Of a DNA stretch of 64,000 nucleotides, positions 49,946 through 61,086 are shown in pieces. Positions within the stretch are counted from its first letter, which is position 1. Every line of letters starts with the position of its first letter. The notes under the pieces are model-generated. The model was not told where the DNA came from. It saw only the letters and a program-made list of their open reading frames with translations, and made no database searches. Position numbers and translations under genes: made by a program. Where the stretch lies: NCBI RefSeq assembly GCF_029844725.1, contig NZ_JAOCKJ010000006.1, positions 1-64,000 of the forward strand. The letters are read 5' to 3'. The DNA is from Pantoea sp. GD03673. Lineage in GTDB: Bacteria; Pseudomonadota; Gammaproteobacteria; Enterobacterales; Enterobacteriaceae.

Positions 49946-50551
49946 TCAGGATCTGATGATATCGCGGTCGCGCAGCAGGTCTAACAATTGGGCGGCCAGT
50001 TTTGTAACCAATTGTTCACCATCGAGCCGGATTTCCGGGCTATCCGGTGCCTCATAGACGCTGTCAATGCCGGTGAAATTACGCAGTTCACCAGCGCGTG
50101 CTTTGCGGTACAACCCTTTCGGATCGCGCGCTTCACACACCGCTAACGGCGTATCGACAAAGACCTCGATAAACTGCCCTGGCCCCAGCAGGTCGCGCAC
50201 CATCTGACGTTCGGCGCGATGCGGCGAAATAAAGGCGGTGAGTACCACAAGGCCGGCATCCACCATCAGTTTCGCCACTTCACCCACCCGACGGATGTTC
50301 TCTTTACGGTCATCATCGCTGAAACCGAGGTCACGGCAGAGGCCGTGACGCACATTGTCACCATCCAGCAGATAGGTGCTGACGCCGATGCGATGCAGCG
50401 CCTGCTCCAGCGCGCCAGCAACGGTCGATTTTCCCGAGCCCGAAAGCCCGGTAAACCACAGCACCACGCCCTGATGGCCGTGCTGCTGTTCGCGTGAAGC
50501 GCGTGACACCGGATGGTCATGCCAGACCACGTTATCATCGTGCTGCGCCAT
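49946..50551 (-). CDS. cysC: Adenylylsulfate kinase
   Basis: CysC phosphorylates APS to PAPS in sulfate assimilation. The 201-residue product has the E. coli length, with the P-loop [25 protein letters not shown] and the family [13 protein letters not shown]. Its ATG overlaps the cysN stop (TAATG), so translation is coupled. It is the last sulfate gene of the cysG-cysD-cysN-cysC unit. Confidence 0.97.
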   Translation of the reverse strand: MAQHDDNVVWHDHPVSRASREQQHGHQGVVLWFTGLSGSGKSTVAGALEQALHRIGVSTYLLDGDNVRHGLCRDLGFSDDDRKENIRRVGEVAKLMVDAGLVVLTAFISPHRAERQMVRDLLGPGQFIEVFVDTPLAVCEARDPKGLYRKARAGELRNFTGIDSVYEAPDSPEIRLDGEQLVTKLAAQLLDLLRDRDIIRS

Positions 50552-51978
50552 TATTGACCGCCCAGCAGGTCGCGTGCGTTCCAGTGTGGGAAGTGACGGC
50601 GCACCAGCGCATTCAGTTCCAGCTCAAACGCGCTGAACTCACCGCGGTTAACCGGAGCGTCCTGGTTTGGCTGATGGATCATGCCAGCACCCACGGTAAC
50701 GTTGCTCAGGCGATCGATAAAGATCATGCCGCCGGTCACCGGATTCTGCTGATAGCTGTCGAGCACCATCGGTTCATCAAAGGTAATTTCAATGCGACCG
50801 ATGCCGTTCAGCGGCAGCGAATCGACCTGAAGGGTCTCCAGCGAGTTGATCTCGACCTGATGCAGCACCTTTTCAACCCGGCCACGGGTTTTCTTACCGG
50901 CGATTTTCAGGTCATAGCTCTGACCGGCCTGCAGCGGTTGTTCCGCCATCCAGACCACATCAACGCTGGCAGACTGCACCGCAGAAAGCGCTTCGCTGGC
51001 ATCCACCAGCAGATCGCCACGGCTGATATCAATCTCATCCTGCAGCACCAGCGTGATCGCTTCACCTGCGCCTGCTTCCTGCAGATCGCCATCAAAGGTC
51101 ACAATGCGGGCAATAGTGGATTCCACGCCAGACGGCAGCACTTTAACGCGCTGGCCCATCTGCACGCTGCCTGACGCCAGCGTACCGGCATAGCCACGGA
51201 AATCCAGATTCGGACGGTTCACGTACTGCACCGGGAAACGCATCGGCTGATGATCCACGACGCGCTTCAGCTCCACGGTTTCCAGCACATCCAGCAGGGT
51301 CGGGCCGCTGTACCACGGCATAGTCTGGCTGGCCGAGGCGACGTTGTCCCCTTCCAGCGCCGACATCGGCACAAAGCGAATGTCGAGGTCTTCCGGCAGC
51401 TGGGCAGCAAAGTCGAGGTAATCCTGTTTGATCTGCTCGAAACGCGCCTGATCGTACGCCACCAGATCCATCTTGTTGATCGCCACCACCAGGTGTTTGA
51501 TCCCCAGCAGCGTTGAGATAAAGCTGTGACGGCGGGTCTGATCCAGTACGCCTTTACGCGCATCGATCAGCAGGATTGCCAGATCGCAGGTTGACGCGCC
51601 GGTCGCCATGTTGCGGGTGTACTGCTCATGTCCCGGCGTATCCGCGATAATAAATTTACGCTTTTCGGTCGAGAAATAGCGGTAGGCCACATCAATCGTT
51701 ATGCCCTGCTCACGTTCAGCCTGCAGGCCATCCACCAGCAGGGCCAGATCGAGCTTCTCGCCCTGGGTACCGTGACGTTTGCTGTCGTTGTGCAGAGATG
51801 AAAGCTGATCTTCATAGATCTGACGGGTGTCGTGCAGCAGACGACCAATCAGGGTACTTTTTCCATCGTCAACGCTGCCGCAGGTCAGAAAACGCAGCAG
51901 GCTCTTATGCTGTTGAGCGGTCAGCCAGGCTTCAACGCCGCCCTGGTCGGCAATCTGTTGTGCAATTACGGTATTCAT
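50551..51978 (-). CDS. cysN: Sulfate adenylyltransferase subunit 1 (GTPase)
   Basis: CysN is the EF-Tu-like GTPase that powers APS formation by CysD. The 475-residue product has the E. coli length, with GTP-binding motifs [26 protein letters not shown] and AINKMDLV, and the beta-barrel domains after about residue 240. It lies 11 bp after cysD. Confidence 0.98.
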   Translation of the reverse strand: MNTVIAQQIADQGGVEAWLTAQQHKSLLRFLTCGSVDDGKSTLIGRLLHDTRQIYEDQLSSLHNDSKRHGTQGEKLDLALLVDGLQAEREQGITIDVAYRYFSTEKRKFIIADTPGHEQYTRNMATGASTCDLAILLIDARKGVLDQTRRHSFISTLLGIKHLVVAINKMDLVAYDQARFEQIKQDYLDFAAQLPEDLDIRFVPMSALEGDNVASASQTMPWYSGPTLLDVLETVELKRVVDHQPMRFPVQYVNRPNLDFRGYAGTLASGSVQMGQRVKVLPSGVESTIARIVTFDGDLQEAGAGEAITLVLQDEIDISRGDLLVDASEALSAVQSASVDVVWMAEQPLQAGQSYDLKIAGKKTRGRVEKVLHQVEINSLETLQVDSLPLNGIGRIEITFDEPMVLDSYQQNPVTGGMIFIDRLSNVTVGAGMIHQPNQDAPVNRGEFSAFELELNALVRRHFPHWNARDLLGGQ

Positions 51979-51989
51979 CTGGCGTCTCC

Positions 51990-52898
51990 TTAGAAGTAAC
52001 CCTGGCGTTTTTTCAGTTCCATCGAACCGGACTGATCGCGGTCGATCATGCGGCCCTGACGCTCGCTGGTGGTGGAGACCAGCATCTCTTCGATGATCTC
52101 CGGCAGCGTCTGCGCGTCGGACTCCACCGCGCCGGTCAGCGGCCAGCAGCCGAGGGTACGGAAGCGGACCATCCGCTGGGTGATCTCTTCACCCGGCTGC
52201 AGGTTGATGCGATCGTCATCGATCATCATCAGCATGCCATCACGCTCCAGCACCGGACGGGGAGCCGCGAGATAGAGCGGTACAATCTCGATGTTTTCCA
52301 GGAAGATGTACTGCCAGATATCCAGTTCAGTCCAGTTCGACAGCGGGAAAACGCGGATGCTTTCGCCCTTGTTGATCTGGCCGTTATAGTTGTGCCACAG
52401 CTCAGGGCGCTGGTTTTTCGGGTCCCAGCGATGGAAACGGTCACGGAAGGAGTAGATACGCTCTTTGGCGCGTGACTTCTCTTCATCACGGCGTGCGCCG
52501 CCGAAGGCCGCATCAAAACCGTATTTGTTCAGCGCCTGCTTCAGCCCTTCGGTCTTCATGATGTCAGTGTGTTTGGCACTGCCGTGAACAAAGGGGTTAA
52601 TGCCCATTGCCACGCCTTCCGGGTTGCGGTGAACCAGCAACTCTGCGCCCATCGCTTTCACGGTGCGGTCGCGAAACTCATACATTTCACGGAATTTCCA
52701 GCCGGTATCCACATGCAGCAACGGGAACGGCAGCGTGCCCGGATAAAAGGCTTTACGCGCCAGATGCAGCATGACTGATGAGTCTTTGCCGATGGAATAC
52801 ATCATCACCGGGTTGCTGAACTCCGCCGCCACTTCGCGAATGATATGGATACTCTCCGCCTCCAGCTGACGCAGATGAGTGAGTCGTTTTTGGTCCAT
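51990..52898 (-). CDS. cysD: Sulfate adenylyltransferase subunit 2
   Basis: CysD adenylylates sulfate with ATP to APS. The 302-residue product has the E. coli length, with the PP-loop [19 protein letters not shown], the conserved [15 protein letters not shown] and [15 protein letters not shown]. It lies 9 bp after cysG and before cysN, forming one operon. Confidence 0.98.
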   Translation of the reverse strand: MDQKRLTHLRQLEAESIHIIREVAAEFSNPVMMYSIGKDSSVMLHLARKAFYPGTLPFPLLHVDTGWKFREMYEFRDRTVKAMGAELLVHRNPEGVAMGINPFVHGSAKHTDIMKTEGLKQALNKYGFDAAFGGARRDEEKSRAKERIYSFRDRFHRWDPKNQRPELWHNYNGQINKGESIRVFPLSNWTELDIWQYIFLENIEIVPLYLAAPRPVLERDGMLMMIDDDRINLQPGEEITQRMVRFRTLGCWPLTGAVESDAQTLPEIIEEMLVSTTSERQGRMIDRDQSGSMELKKRQGYF

Positions 52899-52907
52899 GA
52901 TTTTCCC

Positions 52908-54323
52908 TCAAGCCAGATTGACAACGGCGGACTCGCGAGTCCCCTGCTGTGCTGAATGTTTAAACCAGGCGAGTTGCCCGTGCAGATTAACCACCTCTCC
53001 GATCACCAGCAGCGCCGGAGTGGGTGCCGAGGCGGCCAGCGCCTCAAGTTGTTCTAAGGTGCCGGTCAGCACCTGTTGATCCTGACGGGTGCCGCGACTG
53101 ATCACCGCCACTGGCGTGGATGGCGCACGACCGTGCTGAATCAGCGCTTCGCTGATAGCAGCCGCTTTAACCGTCCCCATGTAGATCGCCAGCGTCTGAC
53201 GCGCACGCGCCAGGGATGACCAGTCAATGTCATCCCCATCGGGACGGCAGTGGCCGGTAATAAACATCACGCTCTGCGCATAGTCACGGTGCGTCAGTGG
53301 AATACCGGCATAGGCCGTTGCACCAGCCGCTGCGGTAACGCCCGGCACCACCTGAAACGGCACGCCCGCCTGCTGAGCCGCCTGAAGCTCTTCACCGCCA
53401 CGGCCAAAGATAAAGGGATCGCCCCCTTTGAGGCGGACAACACGCTTGCCTTTCAGCGCCAGCGCGACCAGCAACTGATTGATCTCTTCCTGGGGCAATG
53501 TATGCGCGCTGGCGCGTTTGCCGACGCAGATGCGATCGGCATCGCGGCGCACAAGATCCAGCACCTCTTCGCTGACCAGGTGGTCATAGAGCACCACATC
53601 GGCTAACTGCATCACCTGCAGGCCACGCAGCGTCAGCAGCCCGCTATCACCCGGTCCGGCACCCACCAGAAAAATCTCGCCCTGACGGGTCGGTTCTTCC
53701 TGCAGTTCACGGTCCAGCGTGCGCTTCGCCTCGTCAACATTACCGGCTGACATCTGACTGGCGAACAGACCGTCGAAGGCCCGCTCCCAGAAACGCCGAC
53801 GGTCAGACATGCGGCTGAAGCGCTGTTTGACTTTATCGCGCCAGAGTCCGGCCACCTCAGCCATCTGACCGAGGCTGGCGGGCAGCAGCGTTTCGATTTT
53901 TTCGCGCAGCATACGAGCCAGCACCGGTGCGGTGCCGCTGGAGGAGATCGCCACCACCAGCGGTGAGCGGTCAACAATCGAGGGGAAGATAAAGGTGCAT
54001 TTTGGCTGGTCGTCGACCACGTTGACCAGCTTATGCCGTGCGTTTGCAGCTTCAAACACCTGGGTATTGAGCTGGTTGTCGTCAGTGGCGGCAATCACCA
54101 GGAAAACGCCATCCAGCTGGGCCGGGTCAAACGCGGTCGCCACCCATTCCAGCTCCTGCTTGTCCAGCAGTGCCTGCAGTTCAGGGCAGAGCTCACGAGA
54201 TGCGATCTGAACGCGCGCGCGTGCGCGACGCAGCAGTTCAATTTTTCGCGCCGCAATATCTCCACCGCCGACAACCAGAACCGGGCGGCCAGAGAGATCG
54301 GCAAAAAGAGGCAAATAGTCCAC
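52908..54323 (-). CDS. cysG: Trifunctional siroheme synthase CysG
   Basis: CysG makes siroheme, the cofactor of sulfite reductase, from uroporphyrinogen III by two methylations, oxidation and iron insertion. The 471-residue product (E. coli 457) has the N-terminal NAD-binding CysGB part ([36 protein letters not shown]). The C-terminal SAM methyltransferase follows ([47 protein letters not shown]). The start is GTG. Unlike E. coli, where cysG is with nir genes, here it heads the cysDNC operon, so siroheme supply is tied to sulfate assimilation. Confidence 0.96.
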   Translation of the reverse strand: MDYLPLFADLSGRPVLVVGGGDIAARKIELLRRARARVQIASRELCPELQALLDKQELEWVATAFDPAQLDGVFLVIAATDDNQLNTQVFEAANARHKLVNVVDDQPKCTFIFPSIVDRSPLVVAISSSGTAPVLARMLREKIETLLPASLGQMAEVAGLWRDKVKQRFSRMSDRRRFWERAFDGLFASQMSAGNVDEAKRTLDRELQEEPTRQGEIFLVGAGPGDSGLLTLRGLQVMQLADVVLYDHLVSEEVLDLVRRDADRICVGKRASAHTLPQEEINQLLVALALKGKRVVRLKGGDPFIFGRGGEELQAAQQAGVPFQVVPGVTAAAGATAYAGIPLTHRDYAQSVMFITGHCRPDGDDIDWSSLARARQTLAIYMGTVKAAAISEALIQHGRAPSTPVAVISRGTRQDQQVLTGTLEQLEALAASAPTPALLVIGEVVNLHGQLAWFKHSAQQGTRESAVVNLA

Positions 54324-54702
54324 GTTAACCCTGATGTTTTAACTTTGTATTAACGCGACTATACGTCGCTGAGTTTATCCAGATGAAATTACGAATTGGA
54401 ATGAGTAGTTACCGAATGGAATAACGACGTCGCAAAGCACAGAACAATTTGATCTTAACAGATGAAATTTAATGGCTTTTTCGTGAACAGGCTCACACAA
54501 CAGCAGCCGCACCTGGGGCGGCAAAAGCAGATAAGTGCCAGCAATAACCGTGCGTTCGTGCTTTCACGCCGCGCCGCGCCCGATTCCGCTAACCAGCTCG
54601 CAGAACAAAAAGGGTATAATGCGCACGGCATGACGGGCCCTGGCCTGCGTGCCGATCGGCTCCCGGATGATCCCGGATAATAATGAAAAAAAAGGATGCA
54701 CT
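54324..54702. other. cysG-iap divergent control region
   Basis: These 379 bp hold the promoters of the cysGDNC operon and of iap. GAATTGGAAT (54393-54402) and GAATGGAAT (54414-54422) are direct repeats 21 bp apart that may bind CysB. A perfect TATAAT (54615-54620) may serve iap, but its -35 is poor. I see no gene here. Confidence 0.55.
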
Positions 54703-55716
54703 ATGTTTTGTTCCCTCCGCCTGAGGGTCGCGACAGTTTTGTTGAGCGCACTCATTTCCCCGCTGGCCCTGGCCGCGCCAGCGGGTCAGTTTGCTGAGCA
54801 GCAGGTCCGGCACATCGCCACTTATTTTCCTGGCCGGATGAGCGGGAGTCCGGCTGAGCTGATGGCCGCTGACTATCTGCAGCAGCAGTTTACCTCGCTG
54901 GGGTATAAGACCAATACCCGTCAGTTCAACACCGGCTATCAGTGGCAGGAAGATGACGGCACGCAGCGCTGGCATAAGCTCACGGCAACGTCGGTGATTG
55001 CGGCACGCGCAGGCAGCGTGCCGCAGGAGATTCTGATCGTGGCGCACCTGGATACCTGGACGCCGCAAAACACCAGTCAGGTTCATCACAATGTGGGCGG
55101 CTTACGCCTGCAGGGCGTTGATGATAATGCGTCGGGTCTGGGTGTGATGCTGGAGCTGGCGCAGCAGCTGAGTCGCAAACCCCTGCACTACGGCATCCGC
55201 TTTGTGGCGCTAAGCGCCGGAGAAAACGACCTGCACGGCATGGAGGATTACGTTGAGCGGATGAGTGCGCGTGAGAAGAAAAACACCCTGCTGGTGATCG
55301 ATCTGAACAGCCTGATCACCGGCGATCATCTCTATTTCAACAGCGGCATGAACACGCCCCGGGCAGTGCGCAAACAGACCAGCGAACGCGCTCTGATACT
55401 GGCCCGTCAGCAGGGCATTCCTGCTGCCAGCCACACGCTGAACCGCAAAGACTTCAAGGGTCTGAACGGCTTCGACAAGGCGGGCTTTCCGCTGCTGGAT
55501 GTCACCGCCAGCAACTGGACGCTGGGTAACAAAGATGGCGCAATGCAGCGTCACCGCAGCCACCATTTTCCGGATGGCGTCACCCGTCATCAGACTGACC
55601 TGGATAATCTGAGTTATCTCGATCGCTGGCTGCCCGGCCAGATAGCGTTGCGAACCCGCGACAGCGTCCGCATATTGCTGCCGCTGATCAGCGAACTGAC
55701 CAATCCCAAAGTGTGA
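54703..55716 (+). CDS. iap: Alkaline phosphatase isozyme conversion aminopeptidase Iap
   Basis: Iap is a periplasmic M28-family metallo-aminopeptidase; in E. coli it removes the N-terminal Arg of alkaline phosphatase. The 337-residue product (E. coli 345) has a signal peptide with cleavage likely after LALA (residue 24). Zinc-site motifs are VAHLDTW, GVDDNASGLGV and SAGENDLHG. I chose the ATG at 54703, preceded by AAGGA at eight bases. In E. coli this gene borders the CRISPR locus; none is found here. Confidence 0.92.
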   Translation: MFCSLRLRVATVLLSALISPLALAAPAGQFAEQQVRHIATYFPGRMSGSPAELMAADYLQQQFTSLGYKTNTRQFNTGYQWQEDDGTQRWHKLTATSVIAARAGSVPQEILIVAHLDTWTPQNTSQVHHNVGGLRLQGVDDNASGLGVMLELAQQLSRKPLHYGIRFVALSAGENDLHGMEDYVERMSAREKKNTLLVIDLNSLITGDHLYFNSGMNTPRAVRKQTSERALILARQQGIPAASHTLNRKDFKGLNGFDKAGFPLLDVTASNWTLGNKDGAMQRHRSHHFPDGVTRHQTDLDNLSYLDRWLPGQIALRTRDSVRILLPLISELTNPKV

Positions 55717-55725
55717 GGATCTGAC

Positions 55726-56010
55726 ATGTATGTGGTCTTTCTGAATTACGTTCGTCCGGTAGACGAGGTTGAAGCGCTGCTGGCTGCGCATATCGAATGG
55801 CTGGATCGCTATTTTGAGGCAGGCTGTTTTATTGCTGCGGGACGTAAAGATCCGCGCACGGGCGGCATGTTACTGGTCAGGGATATTGAGCGTGAACGGC
55901 TGGATGCAATCCTGGCGGAAGATCCGTTTGTCGCTGTGGCGCAGTATGAGGTGACAAAGGTGAATGTGACTCGCGCTGCGGAGGCGTTTGCCGGATTAAA
56001 CGCCGTTTAG
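55726..56010 (+). CDS. YciI-family protein
   Basis: This 94-residue protein belongs to the YCII superfamily, small ferredoxin-fold proteins of unclear function, sometimes with a catalytic His/Asp pair. MYVVFLNYVRPVDEV, AAHIEWLDRYFEAGCFIAAG (His22) and DPFVAVAQYEVTKV fit the family. It starts 9 bp after iap and is probably co-transcribed with it. Confidence 0.85.
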   Translation: MYVVFLNYVRPVDEVEALLAAHIEWLDRYFEAGCFIAAGRKDPRTGGMLLVRDIERERLDAILAEDPFVAVAQYEVTKVNVTRAAEAFAGLNAV

Positions 56011-56068
56011 CTTTAACTGACGGAGGCGAAGAACTTCTCTCCCCCTTACAGAGGAGAGAAGCACGGCA

Positions 56069-56803
56069 TTAGCCTTCGTGCAGACCACACTCGCGCTTGA
56101 GGCCAAAGAAGCGCGTCTCTTCTTCTGCCATACCCGGCTCCCACTTGCGGGTGGTGTGCGTATCGCCGACCGAAAGATAGCCTTCATCCCACAGCGGGTG
56201 GTACTTCAGCTTGTGCTGCTCCAGGTACTGATGAATCTGGCGGTTATCCCAGTCGATAATCGGCAGCAGCTTAAAGACGCCTCGCTGCACGCCCAGCACC
56301 GGCAGATTCGCCCGGCTGCCAGACTGGTCGCGACGCAGGCCAGCAAACCAGGTCTGCGCACCCAGGGTTTCCAGAGCACGATTCATCGGCTCAACTTTGT
56401 TAATCTCGTTATATTTCTCAATCCCTTCAACGCCCTGCTCCCACAGTTTGCCGTAGCGTGCTTCCTGCCAGGCCGGTGAGGTTTCGGCGCGGAACACTTT
56501 GAGGTTGAGGTTGAGCTGGTCCGCCAGCTCATCAATAAAACGATAGGTCTCCGGAAAAAGATAGCCGGTGTCGGTCAGGATCACCGGAATATCGGGCTGC
56601 TGACGCGTCACCAGATGCAGCGACACCGCGGCCTGAATACCGAAGCTGGAGGAGAGCACATAGGCACCCGGCAGATTCTCCAGCGCCCAGCTGACCCGCT
56701 CTTCCGCTGATGACTTCTCCAGCTGCGCATTGGTCGCGGCCAGCGCCATCGCACGCTGGACTTTGGACATCTCATTCAGTGCTGCGAGGTCGGGCTGACT
56801 CAT
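56069..56803 (-). CDS. cysH: Phosphoadenosine phosphosulfate reductase
   Basis: CysH reduces PAPS to sulfite with thioredoxin. The 244-residue product has the E. coli length. It has the PP-loop-like [41 protein letters not shown] and the catalytic Cys in KRECGLHEG. It lacks the paired cysteines that bind [4Fe-4S] in APS reductases, so it is the PAPS type. GGAGG precedes the ATG, which overlaps the cysI stop (ATGA). Confidence 0.98.
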   Translation of the reverse strand: MSQPDLAALNEMSKVQRAMALAATNAQLEKSSAEERVSWALENLPGAYVLSSSFGIQAAVSLHLVTRQQPDIPVILTDTGYLFPETYRFIDELADQLNLNLKVFRAETSPAWQEARYGKLWEQGVEGIEKYNEINKVEPMNRALETLGAQTWFAGLRRDQSGSRANLPVLGVQRGVFKLLPIIDWDNRQIHQYLEQHKLKYHPLWDEGYLSVGDTHTTRKWEPGMAEEETRFFGLKRECGLHEG

Positions 56804-58521
56804 TTTGCTTCCTCCCAAAAATCGCGTGCCGGGTCCAGCACCGGCGCAACAATGCCCGCGCGGATGGTGAAGTCACCAAAGCCTTCAGCGGCCTGGCGCT
56901 CGGTGGCCCAGCGTCCCACCAGCTCATCAAGGGCGGCGAGGATTTCGCTTTCGTTAATGTTCTCACGGTACATACGGGGAATACGCGTTCCGCTGCGGTT
57001 TCCGCCCAGATGCAGGTTATAGCGGCCTGGCGCTTTACCCACCAGACCCACCTCTGCCAGCATGGCACGGCCACAACCGTTCGGACAACCGGTAACGCGT
57101 AACACTATGTGCTCATCACCGACGCCGTGGGCATGCATTATGCCCTCTACTTTGGTCACGAACGCGGGCAGGAAGCGTTCTGCTTCCGCCATTGCCAGCG
57201 GACAGGTCGGGAAGGCCACGCAGGCCATGGAGTTTTCGCGCTGCGGCGTAACATGATCCATCAGACCATGTTCACGGGCGATCGCTTCGATCTGTGCTTT
57301 TTCGCTTTCCGGCACGCCCGCCACAATCAGATTCTGGTTGGCGGTCAGGCGGAAATCACCCTGATGGATTTTCGCAATTTCTGCGATGCCGCTTTTCAGC
57401 GGTCGGCCCGGATAGTCGAGCAGGCGGCCATTCTCAATAAACAGCGTCAGGTGCCATTGGTTGTCGATGCCTTTAATCCAGCCAATGCGATCGCCACGGG
57501 TGGTGAACTCGTACGGGCGAATCGGCTCAAACGTCACGCCAGCTCGCTTTTCAACTTCCGCTTTAAAGGTGCCGACGCCCACGCGTTCCAGGGTGTACTT
57601 GGTTTTCGCGTTTTTACGATCGGTACGGTTACCCCAGTCACGCTGAGTGGTCACAACCGCCTCGGCAACATCGAGGATCTTCTCTACCGGGAAGTAACCA
57701 AACTCGCTGGCGGTGCGCGCATAAGTCGCTTTATTACCGTGCTCAATTGACAGCCCGCCGCCCACCAGCAGGTTGAAGCCCACCAGCTTGCCGTTTTCAG
57801 CGATCGCAACAAAGTTCAGATCGTTGGCGTGCAGATCCACGTCGTTGTGCGGCGGGATCACCACGGTGGTTTTGAATTTACGCGGCAGATAGGTTTCACC
57901 AAGAATCGGTTCTTCGTCTGTTGTCGCGACCTTCTCTTTATCCCACCAGATCTCGGCATACGCACGGGTGCGCGGCAGCAGATGCTCAGAGAGCTTCTTC
58001 GCCCACTCATACGCTTCCTGATGCAGCGCCGACTCAACCGGGTTCGACGTACAGAGTACGTTACGGTTTACATCGTTGGCGGTCGCCAGCGCATCCAGCC
58101 CCACTTCATGCAGCATCTGATGCGTCGGTTTGACGTTCTTCTTCAGAATGCCGTGAAACTGGAAGGTCTGACGGTTGGTCAGACGGATGCTGCCATAGAT
58201 TGTTTTATCGGTGGCAAATTTGTCGATGGCCAGCCACTGAGTCGGCGTAATGATGCCGCCCGGCAGACGGCAGCGCAGCATCATGGCGTGGCGTGGCTCC
58301 AGCTTCTGCTCCGCACGCTCGGCACGGATGTCACGATCGTCCTGCTGGTACATGCCGTGGAAACGGATCAGCAGGAAGTTGTCGCCGGTAAAGCCGCCGG
58401 TCAGACCCTCTTCCAGATCTTCTTTGATGGTGCCGCGCAGATAATTGCTCTGCTTCTTCAGACGCTCAGCATCTGATAATTTGCCTTCTACAACCAGCGG
58501 TCCAGGGTGTTTATCGCTCAT
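56800..58521 (-). CDS. cysI: Sulfite reductase hemoprotein subunit
   Basis: CysI reduces sulfite to sulfide at a coupled siroheme-[4Fe-4S] centre. The 573-residue product (E. coli 570) has the cluster motifs [13 protein letters not shown] and [19 protein letters not shown]. It also has the N-terminal parasite-domain stretch [13 protein letters not shown]. It overlaps the cysJ stop (TAATG) and the cysH start. Confidence 0.98.
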   Translation of the reverse strand: MSDKHPGPLVVEGKLSDAERLKKQSNYLRGTIKEDLEEGLTGGFTGDNFLLIRFHGMYQQDDRDIRAERAEQKLEPRHAMMLRCRLPGGIITPTQWLAIDKFATDKTIYGSIRLTNRQTFQFHGILKKNVKPTHQMLHEVGLDALATANDVNRNVLCTSNPVESALHQEAYEWAKKLSEHLLPRTRAYAEIWWDKEKVATTDEEPILGETYLPRKFKTTVVIPPHNDVDLHANDLNFVAIAENGKLVGFNLLVGGGLSIEHGNKATYARTASEFGYFPVEKILDVAEAVVTTQRDWGNRTDRKNAKTKYTLERVGVGTFKAEVEKRAGVTFEPIRPYEFTTRGDRIGWIKGIDNQWHLTLFIENGRLLDYPGRPLKSGIAEIAKIHQGDFRLTANQNLIVAGVPESEKAQIEAIAREHGLMDHVTPQRENSMACVAFPTCPLAMAEAERFLPAFVTKVEGIMHAHGVGDEHIVLRVTGCPNGCGRAMLAEVGLVGKAPGRYNLHLGGNRSGTRIPRMYRENINESEILAALDELVGRWATERQAAEGFGDFTIRAGIVAPVLDPARDFWEEAK

Positions 58522-60332
58522 TAGTAAACGTCTCGCTGATAACGGCGCTCAATGCGCAGCTCACTTAAAAATTCGTCGGCCGTTTCACGATCCATTCCGC
58601 CGTGTTCGACCACCACATCCAGCAGTGCCTGCTCGACGTCTTTTGCCATACGATTCGCGTCGCCACAGACATAAAGATGCGCGCCCTCTTCAATCCAGCG
58701 CCACACTTCGGCTCCTTTCGCGCGGATCTTATCCTGTACGTAAATCTTCTCTGCCTGATCGCGTGACCAGGCGAGGTCGATATTCGTCAGCAGACCATCC
58801 TTAACATATTTCTGCCACTCTACCTGATAGAGGAAATCGTCGGTGAAGTGGGGATTGCCAAAGAATAGCCAGTTTTTGCCGCTGGCGCCGTCGTTGTCAC
58901 GCTGCTGCATAAAGGCGCGGAACGGCGCAATGCCGGTGCCGGGGCCAATCATGATCACAGGCGCGTCAGGATTAGCCGGCAGACGGAAATTATCGTTGTG
59001 CTCGATGAAGACCCGTACTTCGCCCTCTTCTTCGATGCGATCGGCCAGCCAGGTCGATGCGCCGCCGCCGCGCTGGCGACCTTCAATGTCGAAGCGCACG
59101 GCACCCACGGTGATGTGGACTTCGGTATCGGTTTCGGCCTGAGAAGAGGCGATGGAGTAGAGACGCGGCGTCAGCGGACGAAGCAGTCCGGTCAGCTGTT
59201 CAGCGCTGAGTTCAGCCGGTGCCAGCCGCACCATATCCACAATCGGATAGCGCTGCGCATAGTGCTGCAACCGGGCTTTATCATCCACCAGCGACAGCAG
59301 CTCAGCGTTACGTGACAGCTGAGCGTACTGCGCAACAATCTGCGCCGTGTTCACTGTCAGCTCGAAGTGCTTCTGCAGCGCCTCAGCCAGCGGCAGGGTG
59401 CTGCCCTGAATTTCTACCGGCTCATCACCTTTCAGCCAGACCAGCTCAAGCAGTTCGCTGACCAGCGCCGTGTCGTTTTCATACCAGATGCCCAGCGCAT
59501 CGCCGGGCTGGTAGCGCAGACCGGAGTCACCCAGATCGATTTCAATATGGCGCACATCTTTGTCTGAATCACGTCCGGTAATTTTCTGGTTCACCGCCAG
59601 ACTGGCGCTGAGCGGAGATTCTTTGCTGTAGGGACTGGTGGTGACTTCGTTGACGCTGCCTGCCGCTGTCGCCGCAGCCTGCGCCGGAGATTCTGTCGGA
59701 ACGCGCTGTCTGAGAATCTCCGTCAGCGCAGTCCGCCAGGCCGTTGCCTGCTCCGCATACTCAACATCCGCGTCGACGCGATCCAGCAGACGCTCGCCGC
59801 CCAGTTCCGCCAGACGGCTGTCAAAATCTTTGCCCGCCTGACTGAAGAATTCATAGGAGGTGTCGCCGAGGCCAAACACCGCAAACGCAGCCCCCTCCAT
59901 TTTCGGTGCCTTTTTCGACATCAGGAATTTGTGCAGCGCCACCGCCTCTTCCGGCGGCTCACCTTCACCCTGCGTGGAGGTCACGACCACCAGCATTTTT
60001 TCCTGGCCAATCTGTTTGAACTTGTAATCACCGGCATTCACCAGGTTTACGTTCAGCTTCGCGGCCAGCAGGTCATCACGCAACTGCTCCGCCAGACGAC
60101 GGGCGTTGCCGGTCTGAGAGGCAGAAAGCAGGGTAATCACCGGCGCTTCGGCGGCGGGGGCTGGCGGCGCGCTGCTGGCGACGGCGCTCCCCGGCGTCTG
60201 CTCTACCCGGCCCCAGAAATAGCCTGACAGCCACGCCAGTTGAGTCGGGGAATAATCTGTCGTCGCCGCCTGTAAGCGGGCGAGTTGTTCCGGGGAGAAC
60301 GGAAGCATTGAACCAGGTGCCTGAGTCGTCAT
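58521..60332 (-). CDS. cysJ: Sulfite reductase flavoprotein subunit
   Basis: CysJ passes NADPH electrons via FAD and FMN to CysI. The 603-residue product (E. coli 599) has a flavodoxin domain from about 64 to 205 ([29 protein letters not shown]), the FAD domain ([11 protein letters not shown]) and the NADPH domain ([31 protein letters not shown]). It is the first gene of cysJIH, divergent from queD. Confidence 0.98.
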   Translation of the reverse strand: MTTQAPGSMLPFSPEQLARLQAATTDYSPTQLAWLSGYFWGRVEQTPGSAVASSAPPAPAAEAPVITLLSASQTGNARRLAEQLRDDLLAAKLNVNLVNAGDYKFKQIGQEKMLVVVTSTQGEGEPPEEAVALHKFLMSKKAPKMEGAAFAVFGLGDTSYEFFSQAGKDFDSRLAELGGERLLDRVDADVEYAEQATAWRTALTEILRQRVPTESPAQAAATAAGSVNEVTTSPYSKESPLSASLAVNQKITGRDSDKDVRHIEIDLGDSGLRYQPGDALGIWYENDTALVSELLELVWLKGDEPVEIQGSTLPLAEALQKHFELTVNTAQIVAQYAQLSRNAELLSLVDDKARLQHYAQRYPIVDMVRLAPAELSAEQLTGLLRPLTPRLYSIASSQAETDTEVHITVGAVRFDIEGRQRGGGASTWLADRIEEEGEVRVFIEHNDNFRLPANPDAPVIMIGPGTGIAPFRAFMQQRDNDGASGKNWLFFGNPHFTDDFLYQVEWQKYVKDGLLTNIDLAWSRDQAEKIYVQDKIRAKGAEVWRWIEEGAHLYVCGDANRMAKDVEQALLDVVVEHGGMDRETADEFLSELRIERRYQRDVY

Positions 60333-60630
60333 CGCGTTAAAAATTCCAGTATCAGAAGTCCGGACCGTAAAATGGCGGAAGAGTGCGTAGGTTACCGGGC
60401 TGTATATTAACGATTAAATACGCCTTCGACATATCAAATAACCAAAATGACTAAGTGGTTTTCCTGGTAGGGATAATCATTAAAAGTGGTAAGTAAAGGG
60501 GTGATATATCAGTTAATTAGCTGGAGGCTATCCGGCAATCGGGGCCGAAAGTATCGCTTTGTGCGGCGCGGGTGCGAAAAAAGCGGTAATCAGGTAGAAT
60601 CCAGCGGTTTTTTAATGTCTGAGAACCACT

Positions 60631-60990
60631 ATGTCTACCACCCTGTTTAAAGAGTTCCAGTTCGAAGCCGCGCACCATCTCCCGAATGTGCCGGCCGGAC
60701 ACAAATGTGGCCGTCTGCACGGTCATTCGTTCCTGGTTCGTCTGGAGATTACCGGCGAAGTGGATGCGCATACCGGCTGGGTTATGGATTTTGCTGAACT
60801 GAAGGCGGCGTTCAAGCCTCTGTACAATCGGCTCGACCATTATTACCTGAATGATATTCCTGGCCTGGAAAATCCCACCAGCGAAGTGCTGGCGAAATGG
60901 ATCTGGGATCAGATGAAGCCGCAACTGCCGCTGTTGAGCGCGGTAATGATCAAAGAAACCTGCACTGCAGGCTGCGTTTACCGCGGCTAA
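60631..60990 (+). CDS. queD: 6-carboxy-5,6,7,8-tetrahydropterin synthase QueD
   Basis: QueD converts dihydroneopterin triphosphate to 6-carboxytetrahydropterin in queuosine synthesis. The 119-residue product (E. coli 121) has the zinc histidines His15, His30 and His32 (FEAAHHL, RLHGHSF) and catalytic Cys26 (HKCGRLHGH). The next pathway enzyme, QueE, is encoded just downstream on the other strand. Confidence 0.97.
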   Translation: MSTTLFKEFQFEAAHHLPNVPAGHKCGRLHGHSFLVRLEITGEVDAHTGWVMDFAELKAAFKPLYNRLDHYYLNDIPGLENPTSEVLAKWIWDQMKPQLPLLSAVMIKETCTAGCVYRG

Positions 60991-60994
60991 GCCT

Positions 60995-61019
60995 GTCGGA
61001 TCGAGCCTTTCGATCCGAC
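60995..61019. other. Hairpin between queD and queE
   Basis: GTCGGATCG and CGATCCGAC form a perfect nine-pair stem around AGCCTTT, five bases after the queD stop. The run that follows is C/T mixed rather than pure T, so terminator strength is uncertain. Confidence 0.5.
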
Positions 61020-61086
61020 GTCCTTCCCCTTCCATCCCGCATCAACCGCCCCTTCCCTGTGGTTAACCGTTCAGCGCGCTGCCTGA

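Noticed and set aside
54462-54680. 72-codon plus-strand frame upstream of iap
   Set aside because: It has no ribosome-binding site or recognisable sequence and spans a likely promoter (TATAAT at 54615).
54324-56068. Search for a CRISPR array or cas genes near iap and cysH
   Set aside because: No regularly spaced repeats and no cas-like protein are present.
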